From: Paenibacillus oleatilyticus
GTDB taxonomy: Bacteria > Bacillota > Bacilli > Paenibacillales > NBRC-103111
Direction: 5' to 3'
Assembly (NCBI RefSeq): GCF_018998565.1
Contig: NZ_JAHNZO010000005.1
Coordinates: 186,001 to 250,000 of the forward strand
DNA length: 64,000 bases
Shown here: positions 25,912 through 34,725 of the stretch, one piece after another
How the letters are laid out: each line of letters begins with the position of its first letter
Numbering within the stretch: position 1 is the first letter of the stretch
Notes under the pieces: generated by a model
Told to the model about the DNA's origin: nothing
The model's database searches: none
What the model saw: the letters and a program-made list of their open reading frames with translations, nothing else
Program-made: the position numbers and the translations under genes

Positions 25912-27795
25912 ATGAAGGGTTGGAAAAAATGGATGTCCCCGGCGCTGGCTGCGCTTATGCTCGTATCGGCGGCAGCCCCGGCAGCGGCGGCGGAAACGTC
26001 GGCAGCGAACACCGGCGGCAAGAAGGGCACGACGAAAATTACGCTGTTCCATACGAACGATACGCATTCCCGGGTCGACGAGAGCAAGGAAGGGATCGGC
26101 TTCGCCAAAATGGCCGCGATGATCAAGGAGTATGCGAAAACGAACCCGAACTCGCTCGTGCTGGACGCCGGCGATACGTTCCACGGGCAAACGGTGGCGA
26201 ATCTGGTGCGCGGCGAAAGCATCGTCAACATCATGAATGCCGTGGGGTACAACGCGATGGCTGCGGGCAACCACGATTTCAACTACGGCTACGAGCGGCT
26301 TAAGGAGCTGGCGGGCAAAGCCAAATTCCCCGTGCTGAGCGCCAATACGAAAAAAGCGGACGGTACCCGCATTTTAGAGCCTTACGTGATCAAGGAAGTG
26401 GACGGCATCAAGCTGGGCATTTTCGGCCTGACTACGCCTGAAACCGCTTATAAAACGCATCCGAACAACGTCGCGGGCCTCACCTTCACGGACCCTGCCG
26501 TCGAAGCGAAGGCGATTGTGGGCGAGCTGAAAGGCAAGGTCGACGTCATTATTGCGCTGACGCATCTCGGAGTGGACAAGTCCAGCATCGACACGAGCAT
26601 CAAGGTGGCCGAGCAGGTGCCGGACATCGACGTCATCATCGACGGACACAGCCATACGAAGCTGGATACGGGCATGAAGGTCGGCAACGTGCTGATCGCC
26701 CAGACCGGCGAGTACCTTAAGCAATTCGGACGCGTCGACCTGACGTTCGAGAACGGAAAGCTGAAGGACAAGGTGTCCGGCCTGATTACGAAAAAAGCCG
26801 CCGACGAGGACAAGACACCGGGCGACGCGGCCGTTCTGGACATTATTAATTCCGTGAAAAAAGAGCAGGAGAAGGTGCTCCAGCAAAAAGTGGGCTCCAC
26901 CTCCGTCAAGCTCGTTGGGGACCGCGAAGTTGTGCGCAAGGGCGAGTCGAACCTCGGCAACCTGATTGCCGACGCGATGATCGACGAGACGGGCGCCGAC
27001 GTTGCCATCACGAACGGCGGCGGCATCCGCGATTCGATCGCCGCAGGTACGATTACGAAAGGGCAGGTCATTACCGTACTGCCGTTCGGCAACTACATTC
27101 AAACGAAAAAAGTGAAGGGCTCCGACATCGTCGCCGCTCTTGAGCATGGCGTATCCGCTTATCCGGAACCGCTGGGCGGCTTCCCGCAGGTCGGCGGCGT
27201 TACCTTCGAGCTCGACCCTGCGCAGCCGAAAGGCAAACGGGTATCCGCGGTCAAGGTCAAAGGCCAACCGATTGACCCGAACAAAACGTATCTGCTCGCG
27301 ACGAACGACTTTATGGCCGCAGGCGGAGACGATTACAAGATGTTCAAGGACTACCCGCTCGCGGGCGACTATTCTTCGCTGGAAGAATCGCTGATCAAGT
27401 ACTTCCAGAAGAAGGGCGAAGTGAACCCGCAGGTCGAAAGCCGCATCGCGGTCAAAAAGGCATCCGACACGGTAACGCCACCGGGACCACCGGCGCCAAC
27501 AGTACCGGCTCCTCCGGCTCCGCCGGCCGAGCAGACGTCCAAGCCAGTGCCAGCACCGGCTCCGGCCGTTCCTGCACCGACAACGCCTGCACCAGCACCA
27601 GAAGCTGCAAAGCCCGCCCCGGCGGCTCCAGCGGCGACGGACGGCGTGGTGTACATCGTGAAGTCCGGCGATACGCTGTCGAAAATCGGCAGGAAGCACA
27701 ACACCACGTGGCAGAAGCTGCAGGAGTTGAATCAGCTCAACAATCCTCATCTCATTTTCCCGGGTCAGAAAATCAAGCTTCCTGCTGCCGGATAA
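25912..27795 (+). CDS. secreted 5'-nucleotidase/2',3'-cyclic phosphodiesterase with LysM
   Basis: This 627-residue protein has a signal peptide (MKGWKKWMSPALAALMLVSA onward, ending near AAAAE). The metallophosphoesterase domain (about 45-280) has LFHTNDTHSR, LDAGDTFHG, AGNHDFNYG, LTHLG and DGHSHTK. The 5_nucleotid_C domain (about 320-500) has NLGNLIADAM, TNGGGIRDSI and ATNDFMAAGGDDY. A Pro/Ala-rich linker (about 525-575) leads to one LysM repeat (about 580-625: YIVKSGDTLSKIG). The enzyme would be held on peptidoglycan and free nucleosides and phosphate outside. An ATG 35 codons upstream is in frame, but the site GGGAGGAG fits 25912. Confidence 0.88.
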   Translation: MKGWKKWMSPALAALMLVSAAAPAAAAETSAANTGGKKGTTKITLFHTNDTHSRVDESKEGIGFAKMAAMIKEYAKTNPNSLVLDAGDTFHGQTVANLVRGESIVNIMNAVGYNAMAAGNHDFNYGYERLKELAGKAKFPVLSANTKKADGTRILEPYVIKEVDGIKLGIFGLTTPETAYKTHPNNVAGLTFTDPAVEAKAIVGELKGKVDVIIALTHLGVDKSSIDTSIKVAEQVPDIDVIIDGHSHTKLDTGMKVGNVLIAQTGEYLKQFGRVDLTFENGKLKDKVSGLITKKAADEDKTPGDAAVLDIINSVKKEQEKVLQQKVGSTSVKLVGDREVVRKGESNLGNLIADAMIDETGADVAITNGGGIRDSIAAGTITKGQVITVLPFGNYIQTKKVKGSDIVAALEHGVSAYPEPLGGFPQVGGVTFELDPAQPKGKRVSAVKVKGQPIDPNKTYLLATNDFMAAGGDDYKMFKDYPLAGDYSSLEESLIKYFQKKGEVNPQVESRIAVKKASDTVTPPGPPAPTVPAPPAPPAEQTSKPVPAPAPAVPAPTTPAPAPEAAKPAPAAPAATDGVVYIVKSGDTLSKIGRKHNTTWQKLQELNQLNNPHLIFPGQKIKLPAAG

Positions 27796-27824
27796 TCCGC
27801 TTGCAGTTGGTGCTGCAGCCGTAC

Positions 27825-27868
27825 AAAAAGCCCGACCGGATCGTGACCATCGACCGGTCGGGCTTTTT
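27825..27868. terminator. bidirectional rho-independent terminator
   Basis: AAAAAGCCCGACCGG (27825-27839) is an exact inverse of CCGGTCGGGCTTTTT (27854-27868). It serves both the nucleotidase gene and the convergent reductase gene. Confidence 0.92.
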
Positions 27869-27887
27869 CACGTCTCTTGCCGAGCGC

Positions 27888-28880
27888 TTACTTCAGCTTC
27901 ACAACGACCTTCCCGCGGACGCGGCTTTGCAGGATTTGCTGCAGGGCGTCCGACAGCTCGTCGAGCGTCGTTTCCGCATGGACCATCGCTTCGAGCCGCG
28001 GCGGCTTCAGATCCGAGGCCATCCGTTCCCAGAGCCGCTGCCGGAGTGGAAGCGGGCAGTAGGCGGAATCGATGCCGAGCAGGTTCACACCGCGGAGAAT
28101 GAACGGGAACACGGCCCCCGTAAATTCGGGGCCGCCTGTCAGTCCGCTAAGCGCCACGGAGCCACCGCGGCGAACGGCGCTAAGAATATGCGGCAGCGCG
28201 GCTCCGCCCACCGGATCGACGGCGCCCGCCCACCGTTCCTTGGTCAAAGGCTTGACCGTTTCCGGATACAGCTCTTCCCGGTTGAGGATCGAACCGGCTC
28301 CCAATTGGCGCAGGTAGTCATGCTCCTGCGCTTTTCCCGTGCTGGCTGTGACCTCGTACCCCAATCCCGCAAGCATGGAGACGGCGTGGCTTCCGACGCC
28401 GCCGGTCGCTCCGGTGACGAGCACAGGGCCGTTCTCGGGGCGCAAGCCGTTCTCTTCCATGCGGTGGACCGACAGTGCTGCCGTCAGTCCCGACGTGCCG
28501 AGGATCATCGCCTCGCGGTGGGTTAACCCTTTCGGCAGGGAGATCACCCAATCGGCGGGAACTCTCGCATATTCGCTAAACCCGCCGGAATGGCCGACGC
28601 CGAGCTCATAGCTCGTCGCCAGCACTTCGTCGCCTTCGCGAAACCGAGGATCGGTCGAAGCGGCTACCGTCCCCCCGAGATCGATCCCAGGCACGGTGGG
28701 ATAGCTGCGGACCACCCGGCCCTTCGGGCTGGCCGCCAAGCCGTCCTTGTAATTGACGCCGGAGTAGGCGACCCGAATGAGCACCTCCCCTTCCGACAAA
28801 TCGTCCAAGCTGAGAGATTGTATGCCTACCGAAAACTGATTCTCCGTTTTGTCCACGACGAGTGCACGAAATCGTTCCAT
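27888..28880 (-). CDS. acrylyl-CoA reductase/YhdH-type quinone oxidoreductase
   Basis: This 330-residue, medium-chain reductase without zinc ligands belongs to the AcuI/YhdH/YhfP branch. FRALVVDKTE at the start, then YSGVNYKDGLA, PGIDLGGTV and TGATGGVGSHAVSMLAGLGY (NADPH site, about residues 151-170) are the family strings. AcuI reduces acryloyl-CoA with NADPH; YhdH-type relatives act on quinone-like or unknown substrates. It lies downstream of the LysR-type regulator gene on the same strand, with about 27 bases between them, so it may be co-transcribed. Confidence 0.85.
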   Translation of the reverse strand: MERFRALVVDKTENQFSVGIQSLSLDDLSEGEVLIRVAYSGVNYKDGLAASPKGRVVRSYPTVPGIDLGGTVAASTDPRFREGDEVLATSYELGVGHSGGFSEYARVPADWVISLPKGLTHREAMILGTSGLTAALSVHRMEENGLRPENGPVLVTGATGGVGSHAVSMLAGLGYEVTASTGKAQEHDYLRQLGAGSILNREELYPETVKPLTKERWAGAVDPVGGAALPHILSAVRRGGSVALSGLTGGPEFTGAVFPFILRGVNLLGIDSAYCPLPLRQRLWERMASDLKPPRLEAMVHAETTLDELSDALQQILQSRVRGKVVVKLK

Positions 28881-28907
28881 AGTTACGTACCCCTTCCGAA
28901 AATGGAT

Positions 28908-29831
28908 TTAAAGAGACGGCCTGCCTTGGTTCGTCAAATGCGCCTTCGAGAAGCGGACCCACTCCCGCGCGGCAAACGACAGGTAGCGGTCCTTCCGCCA
29001 AATCATGCCCAGATGCCATGGAATGGCCGGGTCGGTCAGCGTGACCGTGGCGACGCGGTTCGGGTCGAGCATGCCGCAGATGCTTTCGGGCAGCAGAGCG
29101 ACGCCCATTCCCGCGGCGACCATTTCGTATATAAAATCCCACTGCGAGCTTTCGTACCAGATCCGGGGCCGGAAGCCGACACCGTCGCAAGCCTCGATAA
29201 TCCGCTCGTGCAGCGCAAAGTCTTCCCGGAACAAAATGAAAGCTTCGTCCCGCAGCTCGGCCAGCCGGACTTCCTTCCTGCCCGCCAACGGATGTTCAGG
29301 AGGGAGCACGGCCCGCAGCCGTTCGTTTACGAACGAGTACGATTCGAAGACGTCCTCGTCCACCGGCAAAAGCACCACGCCGACGTCCAGCGTGCCGTCC
29401 TCTACCTTTTCTGCCAGCTTGACCGAGCCGTCCTCCTCCAGTTGGATCGTGAGCCCCGGATACGTGTCGCGAAACCGGCTTAGAATGCCGGGGAAAAATC
29501 TCGCGCCCGCCATCGGCGGCAGTCCGATCCGGATATGCCCTTTTTTGAAATTCGTCAAATCGCCGAGCTGCAGCTCCAGATGCTTGAACGAACGGACGAC
29601 ATCCTGCGCCTGACCGGCAATAAGCTGGCCGGCGTCGGTTAGCTCCAGCGTTTTGCCCGAGCGGACGAAGAGCGGGACGCCCAGCTCCTCCTCCAGATTT
29701 TTGACCGCCTTGCTGATCGTGGGCTGAGTAATGTGCAGCGCCTCGGCCGCTTTGGTGAAGCTGCTGTGCCGGATGATCTCCAGCACATACTCCAACTGCC
29801 TGATATCGATGCCCGGGTACCTCCTTCGCAT
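28908..29831 (-). CDS. cidR: LysR-type regulator of the cidAB genes (CidR)
   Basis: This is a LysR regulator of about 300 residues. The N-terminal HTH reads FTKAAEALHITQPTISKAVK and ends in NLEEELGVPLF; the rest is a substrate-binding co-inducer domain. It is divergent from cidA-cidB, as is CidR in other Firmicutes, where it responds to overflow metabolism and acetate. The start is unusual: the strong site AAGGAGGT lies inside any frame begun at ATG 29831 or TTG 29837. It is correctly spaced (eight bases) for an ATC codon at 29810, where family members have ATG in MDIRQL. I give the ATG at 29831 as the conventional start. Confidence 0.78.
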   Translation of the reverse strand: MRRRYPGIDIRQLEYVLEIIRHSSFTKAAEALHITQPTISKAVKNLEEELGVPLFVRSGKTLELTDAGQLIAGQAQDVVRSFKHLELQLGDLTNFKKGHIRIGLPPMAGARFFPGILSRFRDTYPGLTIQLEEDGSVKLAEKVEDGTLDVGVVLLPVDEDVFESYSFVNERLRAVLPPEHPLAGRKEVRLAELRDEAFILFREDFALHERIIEACDGVGFRPRIWYESSQWDFIYEMVAAGMGVALLPESICGMLDPNRVATVTLTDPAIPWHLGMIWRKDRYLSFAAREWVRFSKAHLTNQGRPSL

Positions 29832-29861
29832 AGACAATTGGAATGAAAGAAATTCGATATA

Positions 29862-29878
29862 TTCATTTTACCTATGAA
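29862..29878. promoter_or_regulatory. candidate CidR operator
   Basis: TTCAT (29862-29866) and ATGAA (29874-29878) form a dyad in the divergent region between cidR and cidA. Size and place suit a LysR-type site, but the dyad is short. Confidence 0.3.
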
Positions 29879-29919
29879 AGCAAGGGGTGTAAACTTTGGA
29901 TGGAAAGGAGCTGTGCAAC

Positions 29920-30291
29920 ATGACGGCTTTTGTGAAAACTTTGGGGCAGGTGCTCTTTTTTGTGCTCGTTTCTTGGCTGCTGAACGGGCTGGCGGCTCTG
30001 CTTCATTTGCCGGTTCCAGGGAGCATTCTCGGGATCATTCTTGTATTTGTGCTGTTACAACTGAAAATCATCCGGATCGAATGGATCGATCTCGGGGCCA
30101 AATGGCTGTTGGCCGAAATGCTGCTGTTCTTCATCCCTGCGGCGGCCGGGATGATTCAATATCAGTCGCTGCTGCGGGATAACGGCTTGCCGATCATGCT
30201 CGTGCTGGTGAGCAGCCTGATCGTCGTCATGCTCTCGGCAGGGCTTGTGGCGCAAGCGATCGTGAAGCGGAAGGAGCGGACCCCGTCATGA
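29920..30291 (+). CDS. cidA: CidA/LrgA family holin-like protein
   Basis: This 123-residue membrane protein has four hydrophobic segments. LGQVLFFVLVSWLLNGLAAL and LPVPGSILGIILVFVLL match the CidA/LrgA family (the PVPGSILG string is diagnostic). AEMLLFFIPAAAGMIQY is the third helix region. CidA-like proteins influence murein hydrolase activity, lysis and, in some species, pyruvate or metabolite transport. An in-frame TTG at 29896 is available, but AAAGGAG fits the ATG at 29920. Its last four bases overlap cidB. Confidence 0.88.
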   Translation: MTAFVKTLGQVLFFVLVSWLLNGLAALLHLPVPGSILGIILVFVLLQLKIIRIEWIDLGAKWLLAEMLLFFIPAAAGMIQYQSLLRDNGLPIMLVLVSSLIVVMLSAGLVAQAIVKRKERTPS

Positions 30292-30968
30292 CCTGGCTCT
30301 CGCTCGTATTGCTGCTGTTCACCATGGCCGTCTATTACGGCATAAAAAGCTTGTATCGCAGGAAGCCTAAAATTTATCTATCCCCGCTGCTGCTGACGCC
30401 GGCGGTTGTCATCGTCCTGCTGCTGCAAGCGGACATTCCTTACGAGACTTACAACGCCGGGGCGCACTGGCTGACGGACATGATCGGACCTGCGACCATT
30501 GCTTTGGCTGTGCCGCTTTATAAAAATGTCGCCCTGCTGCGCAAATATGCCGTTGAAATTATGGCCAGCGTGCTGGTCGGCTCCGCGGCGGGAGTCGCGA
30601 CCTCGGTGTGGATCGCCAAGGGGCTGCACCTCGACGTGAAGATTATCGACGGCCTGGTGCTACGCTCCACGACAACGCCTATTGCCATCGCCATCACGGA
30701 TATGATCGGGGGCATCCCGGCCATGACGGCGCTGTTCGTGCTGGTTACGGGCTTGCTCGGCACGGTCGTCGGACCGCTGCTGATCCGGCTGTTCCACATC
30801 CGCAGCGGGGTGGCGCAGGGCGTGCTGCTCGGGACGAGCGCGCATACGGCCGGAACGACGACGGCGTTCGAATTCGGCGCCGTCTCCGGCACGGTGTCGA
30901 GCATTGCCATGCTCGTGACCGCACTTCTGACGCTGGTTGTTGTCCCTTGGCTAGTCCTGCTCCTGTAA
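30288..30968 (+). CDS. cidB: CidB/LrgB family membrane protein
   Basis: This 226-residue membrane protein has six to seven hydrophobic segments. WLTDMIGPATIALAVPLYKN and LLRSTTTPIAIAITDMIGG are close to the LrgB/CidB consensus; GTSAHTAGTTTAFEFG is the conserved C-terminal run. It acts with CidA in the membrane. The ATG at 30288 overlaps the cidA stop, so the pair is translationally coupled. In relatives the pair is induced during acetate or acetoin overflow, which suits the aco genes that follow. Confidence 0.88.
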   Translation: MTWLSLVLLLFTMAVYYGIKSLYRRKPKIYLSPLLLTPAVVIVLLLQADIPYETYNAGAHWLTDMIGPATIALAVPLYKNVALLRKYAVEIMASVLVGSAAGVATSVWIAKGLHLDVKIIDGLVLRSTTTPIAIAITDMIGGIPAMTALFVLVTGLLGTVVGPLLIRLFHIRSGVAQGVLLGTSAHTAGTTTAFEFGAVSGTVSSIAMLVTALLTLVVVPWLVLLL

Positions 30969-31159
30969 AGCCGTCGAAGATTATTCGCGCTACTGTGAAC
31001 ATTCGAGGAAGAGCCGCACGCTCTTCCCCGAGCCCCATAATTTTTTCGATCCGGATTTAGCTTTTCTTCATCGCATCCCTCCTTCTCGAAATCAAAACTC
31101 CCAATTTCAGGATATTAACCCGCTGTAATCCAAATGAAGCGCAGATGAATAGGTGAACA
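30969..31159. other. cidB-acoA intergenic region, upstream part
   Basis: GGAAGAGC (31007-31014) and GCTCTTCC (31020-31027) make a perfect 8-bp hairpin soon after cidB, but the next T run is 13 bases away, so it is at best a weak terminator. Nothing else is supported until the palindrome at 31160. Confidence 0.4.
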
Positions 31160-31201
31160 AAAGTGGACAAAACGAGACGGTCGTCTCTTTGTGTCCACTT
31201 T
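31160..31201. promoter_or_regulatory. 42-bp near-perfect palindrome: AcoR site or cidAB terminator
   Basis: The outer arms are GTGGACA / TGTCCAC and the inner arms GAGACG / CGTCTC, with two mismatches per arm. It is centred about 70 bases upstream of the sigma-54 promoter of acoA, which suits an enhancer site for AcoR. A further half-site, GTGTGGACA, lies near 31280. The palindrome is also followed by TTTTTCTTCTT, so as RNA it could terminate cidAB. It may do both. Confidence 0.5.
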
Positions 31202-31251
31202 TTCTTCTTCCTGCGGGCCCGTATTTCTGCGAGGATCAAGCGGTTTTTCCG

Positions 31252-31268
31252 TTGGCACGAATCTTGCA
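31252..31268 (+). promoter_or_regulatory. sigma-54 (-24/-12) promoter of the aco operon
   Basis: TTGGCACGAATCTTGCA has GG at 31254-31255 and GC at 31266-31267, exactly ten bases between. It matches the sigma-54 consensus YTGGCACG-N4-TTGCW at nearly every position. It lies about 50 bases before acoA. Confidence 0.92.
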
Positions 31269-31318
31269 ATACATTCCGGCGTGTGGACATTTTTTTACAT
31301 CCAAAGGAGGAACACGGT

Positions 31319-32314
31319 ATGGTTAACGCCGCGCAGGACAAGGGAACGGCCTTGAGCCGGGAAAAAGCAGGATGGATGTTTCAAAAAATGCTGGAAATCC
31401 GCAAGTTTGAGGATAAGGTGCATGAATTGTTCGCCCAAGGCCGGCTTCCGGGCTTCGTTCATCTGTACGCCGGGGAAGAGGCGGTAGCGGTCGGCGTATG
31501 CGCCCATCTGGACGACAAAGATAGCATCACCAGCACCCACCGCGGACACGGGCACTGCATCGCCAAAGGCTGCGAGCTGGACGGCATGATGGCGGAGCTG
31601 TTCGGGAAAATTACCGGGCTGTGCAAAGGGAAGGGCGGCTCGATGCATATCGCCGACCTGAACAAAGGCATGCTGGGCGCCAACGGCATCGTCGGCGGCG
31701 GCTATCCGCTGGCCTGCGGCTCCGCTTTGACCGCCAAATACAAGAAGACGAATGCGGTCAGCGTTTGCTTCTTCGGAGACGGCGCGAACAACCAGGGAAC
31801 GTTCCACGAAGGCATCAATTTGGCCGCGATCTGGAAGCTGCCGGTCATTTTCGTTGCCGAAAATAACGGGTACGGCGAAGCGACGACGTTTGAATACGCC
31901 TCAAGCTGCAAAACCATCGCCGATCGTGCAATCGCTTACAATATTCCGGGCGTCCGAGTCGACGGCAAAGACGTACTTGCTGTTTACGAGGCGGCGGAGC
32001 AGGCTGTGCAGCGGGCGCGCCGTGGCGAGGGCCCGACGCTGATCGAATGCGTCACCTACCGCAATTACGGACATTTCGAGGGCGATGCCCAAAAATATAA
32101 AAAAGACTACGAACGAAAAGAGCATTTGCAGGAAAAAGACGCGATTGCCGGGTTCGAAACGTATCTGCTGGCCGAGGGCCTGTATACCGAGGCCGAGTTG
32201 GCGGACATGAAGGCTTCCGTGGAGCAAGCGGTGGAGAAGGCCGTCGAATTTTCCGAAAACAGCCCGTATCCGGACGCATCCGAGCTGCTGACGGACGTGT
32301 ACGTATCTTACTAA
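31319..32314 (+). CDS. acoA: acetoin dehydrogenase E1 alpha subunit
   Basis: This 331-residue TPP-dependent subunit forms E1 with AcoB and cleaves acetoin, giving acetaldehyde and an acetyl group for E2. STHRGHGHCIAKG (about residues 61-73) and the TPP/Mg motif beginning GDGANNQG (about 156-163) and ending AENNGY are intact. AEL-type text at LFGKITGLCKGKGGSMHIAD is the E1-alpha signature. The ATG at 31319 follows AAAGGAGG; upstream in-frame codons read through the promoter and are not used. It is first in the aco operon. Confidence 0.93.
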   Translation: MVNAAQDKGTALSREKAGWMFQKMLEIRKFEDKVHELFAQGRLPGFVHLYAGEEAVAVGVCAHLDDKDSITSTHRGHGHCIAKGCELDGMMAELFGKITGLCKGKGGSMHIADLNKGMLGANGIVGGGYPLACGSALTAKYKKTNAVSVCFFGDGANNQGTFHEGINLAAIWKLPVIFVAENNGYGEATTFEYASSCKTIADRAIAYNIPGVRVDGKDVLAVYEAAEQAVQRARRGEGPTLIECVTYRNYGHFEGDAQKYKKDYERKEHLQEKDAIAGFETYLLAEGLYTEAELADMKASVEQAVEKAVEFSENSPYPDASELLTDVYVSY

Positions 32315-32336
32315 TTTCATTGGAGGAGGAACCGGC

Positions 32337-33371
32337 ATGACAAGAAAAATCAGTATGTCTGCGGCGATCAACGAGGCGATGAAGCTGGCGATGCGCAAGG
32401 ACGAAAATGTCATTTTGATGGGCGAGGACGTGGCCGGCGGGGCGGCCGTAGACCACTTGCAGGACGATGAAGCATGGGGCGGCGTGCTGGGCGTGACGAA
32501 AGGCATCGTGCAAGAGTTCGGCCGCGACCGGGTGCTGGATACGCCGATCACCGAGGCGGGATATATCGGCGCGGCGATGACGGCGGCTGCGACGGGTTTG
32601 CGCCCGATTGCGGAGCTGATGTTTAACGATTTTATCGGGAGCTGTCTGGATCAGGTGCTGAACCAAGGGGCCAAATTCCGCTACATGTTCGGAGGCAAGG
32701 CGCAGGTGCCGGTGACGATCCGTACGACGCACGGGGCCGGCTTCCGCGCGGCGGCCCAGCATTCGCAGAGCCTGTATGCGCTGTTCACCAGCATTCCCGG
32801 CATTAAAGTCGTCGTCCCTTCGACCCCTTACGATGCCAAGGGGCTGCTGCTGGCGTCCATCGAAGATAACGATCCGGTCATTTTCTTCGAGGATAAAACG
32901 CTGTATAACATGACCGGCGAGGTGCCCGAAGGCTACTATACGATTCCGCTCGGAAAAGCCGACATCAAGCGGGCCGGTTCGGATCTGACCATCGTGGCGA
33001 TCGGCAAGCAGGTGCAGACGGCGCTGACGGCCGCCCGGCAGCTGTCGCAAAAAGGCATCGAAGCGGAAGTCGTCGATCCGCGCAGCCTGTCCCCGCTCGA
33101 TGAGGATACGATTCTCGCTTCTGTGGCGAAGACGAACCGCCTGATCGTCATCGACGAGGCGAATCCGCGCTGCAGCATCGCGACGGATATCGCCGCCCTC
33201 GTCGCGGATAAGGCGTTCGACAGCCTGGATGCGCCGATCAAGCGGATCACCGCGCCGCATACGCCCGTGCCGTTCTCGCCGCCGCTGGAAGACATTTATT
33301 TGCCGACGCCGCAAAAGGTGCTGGAAGTCGTCGCCGAGCTGCTCGGCGACAAATCGCTGCTCGCCGTATAG
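32337..33371 (+). CDS. acoB: acetoin dehydrogenase E1 beta subunit
   Basis: This 344-residue transketolase-like subunit pairs with AcoA. LMGEDVAGG (about residues 24-32), then DTPITEAGYIGAAMTAAATG (about 69-88) and the C-terminal domain run EVVDPRSLSPLDEDTI (about 240-255) are characteristic. The ATG follows TTGGAGGAGGAACCGGC, 22 bases after acoA. The gene is followed closely by the E2 gene. Confidence 0.93.
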   Translation: MTRKISMSAAINEAMKLAMRKDENVILMGEDVAGGAAVDHLQDDEAWGGVLGVTKGIVQEFGRDRVLDTPITEAGYIGAAMTAAATGLRPIAELMFNDFIGSCLDQVLNQGAKFRYMFGGKAQVPVTIRTTHGAGFRAAAQHSQSLYALFTSIPGIKVVVPSTPYDAKGLLLASIEDNDPVIFFEDKTLYNMTGEVPEGYYTIPLGKADIKRAGSDLTIVAIGKQVQTALTAARQLSQKGIEAEVVDPRSLSPLDEDTILASVAKTNRLIVIDEANPRCSIATDIAALVADKAFDSLDAPIKRITAPHTPVPFSPPLEDIYLPTPQKVLEVVAELLGDKSLLAV

Positions 33372-33405
33372 ACGGACCCAGACTAACCGGATAGGAGAGA
33401 TCGCC

Positions 33406-34707
33406 ATGGCTGTAGAAGTGGTCATGCCCAAGCTGGGCATGGCGATGAAGGAAGGATCGGTATCCCTCTGGCATAAGAAAGAGGGCGACCCTGTGACCAA
33501 AGGGGAAATCATCGCCAATATCGGCTCGGAAAAAATTGAAACGGATCTGGAAGCGCCTGCGGACGGCGTCCTGCTGAAGATCGCCGTTCCCGAAGGGGAG
33601 GGCGTGCCGCCGGGCACGGTCATCGGCTATATCGGTCAGCCCGGCGAGCAAGTCGGCGGCGTGGCCGCAGGGGCGGCGGCGGAGAGCGCAGCTCCAGAAG
33701 GCTCTCCGTCAGGCGGCGCAGTACCGGACGCGGCTCCGGCTGGAGGGTCAGCGCCTTCCGAAGCCCCTGCACACGGCAGGGATATCAAAATCTCCCCCGT
33801 CGCCCGCAAAATGGCGGAAGCGGCCGGGCTTGATATCGCGAAACTAACGGGAACGGGCCCGCAGGGACGAATTACAAAAGAGGACGTGGAGCATGCCATC
33901 GCTAACCCGCCTTCCACACCGGCTGCGCCTGCTTCTGCCGGGGAAGCAACTGCTTCATCCGATGGGGCAAGTGCAGCTCCGTCTGCTGCGACTGCCGTCC
34001 CGTCCGGCTTTACGGAGCATACGGAGCAAATTCCGGTCACCGGCATTCGAAAGGTTATCGCGGCGCGGATGCACGACAGCTTGCAGCAGAGCGCCCAGCT
34101 GACGCTGACGCTGCGGGCCGACGTCACCGATCTGCTCGCGCTGCAGAGGCAGATGAGCGAAACCGCGCAGCGGCAGCACGAGGTCAAGCTGACGGTGACC
34201 GATTTCATCTCCCGCGCCGTCGTCCTTTCGCTCAAGCGGCACAAGCAGATGAACAGTGCGTATATCGACGACCGTATCCACGTGTTCGACCACGTGCATT
34301 TGGGGATCGCCGTCGCTTTGGACAAGGGCTTGGTCGTTCCGGTCATCCGCCATGCGGACCGGTACTCCGTACTGGATCTGTCGCGCCAAATCAAGGCGCT
34401 GGCGCAGCAAGCGAGAAACGGCCAGCTCGGAAGCGACGCCCTTCAAGGCTCGACGTTTACGATCACGAACCTCGGCGCTTACGGCATCGATTATTTTACG
34501 CCGATTCTGAACACGCCCGAAGCGGGCATTCTCGGCGTCGGCTCCGTGGCGGAGATGCCGGTCTACAAGGGTGACAGCTTGCAGCGCCGGAGTCTGCTGC
34601 CGCTTAGCCTGACCTTCGACCACCGGGTATTGGACGGCGCGCCGGCCGCCGAGTTCCTGAGTGCGGTGAAGGACGCGCTGGAAGACCCGTACCGGCTTGT
34701 TTTGTAG
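33406..34707 (+). CDS. acoC: acetoin dehydrogenase E2 (dihydrolipoamide acetyltransferase)
   Basis: This 433-residue protein carries the acyl group of the complex. It has one lipoyl domain (about residues 1-80, lipoylated lysine in GSEKIETD), an Ala/Pro/Ser-rich linker, a peripheral subunit-binding domain (about 125-165: ISPVARKMAEAAGLDIAKL, then GRITKEDV), a second linker and the catalytic domain (about 205-433) with the acetyltransferase histidine in TFDHRVLDG. A long in-frame extension upstream overlaps acoB, but ATG 33406 has the site ATAGGAGAG and begins the lipoyl domain correctly. Confidence 0.93.
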   Translation: MAVEVVMPKLGMAMKEGSVSLWHKKEGDPVTKGEIIANIGSEKIETDLEAPADGVLLKIAVPEGEGVPPGTVIGYIGQPGEQVGGVAAGAAAESAAPEGSPSGGAVPDAAPAGGSAPSEAPAHGRDIKISPVARKMAEAAGLDIAKLTGTGPQGRITKEDVEHAIANPPSTPAAPASAGEATASSDGASAAPSAATAVPSGFTEHTEQIPVTGIRKVIAARMHDSLQQSAQLTLTLRADVTDLLALQRQMSETAQRQHEVKLTVTDFISRAVVLSLKRHKQMNSAYIDDRIHVFDHVHLGIAVALDKGLVVPVIRHADRYSVLDLSRQIKALAQQARNGQLGSDALQGSTFTITNLGAYGIDYFTPILNTPEAGILGVGSVAEMPVYKGDSLQRRSLLPLSLTFDHRVLDGAPAAEFLSAVKDALEDPYRLVL

Positions 34708-34725
34708 GGGAGGAGACGGCATACC

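Noticed and set aside
31007..31027. Hairpin after cidB as a terminator
   Set aside because: The stem is perfect but the T run begins 13 bases later, so it is not a proper terminator; the palindrome at 31160 is a better candidate.
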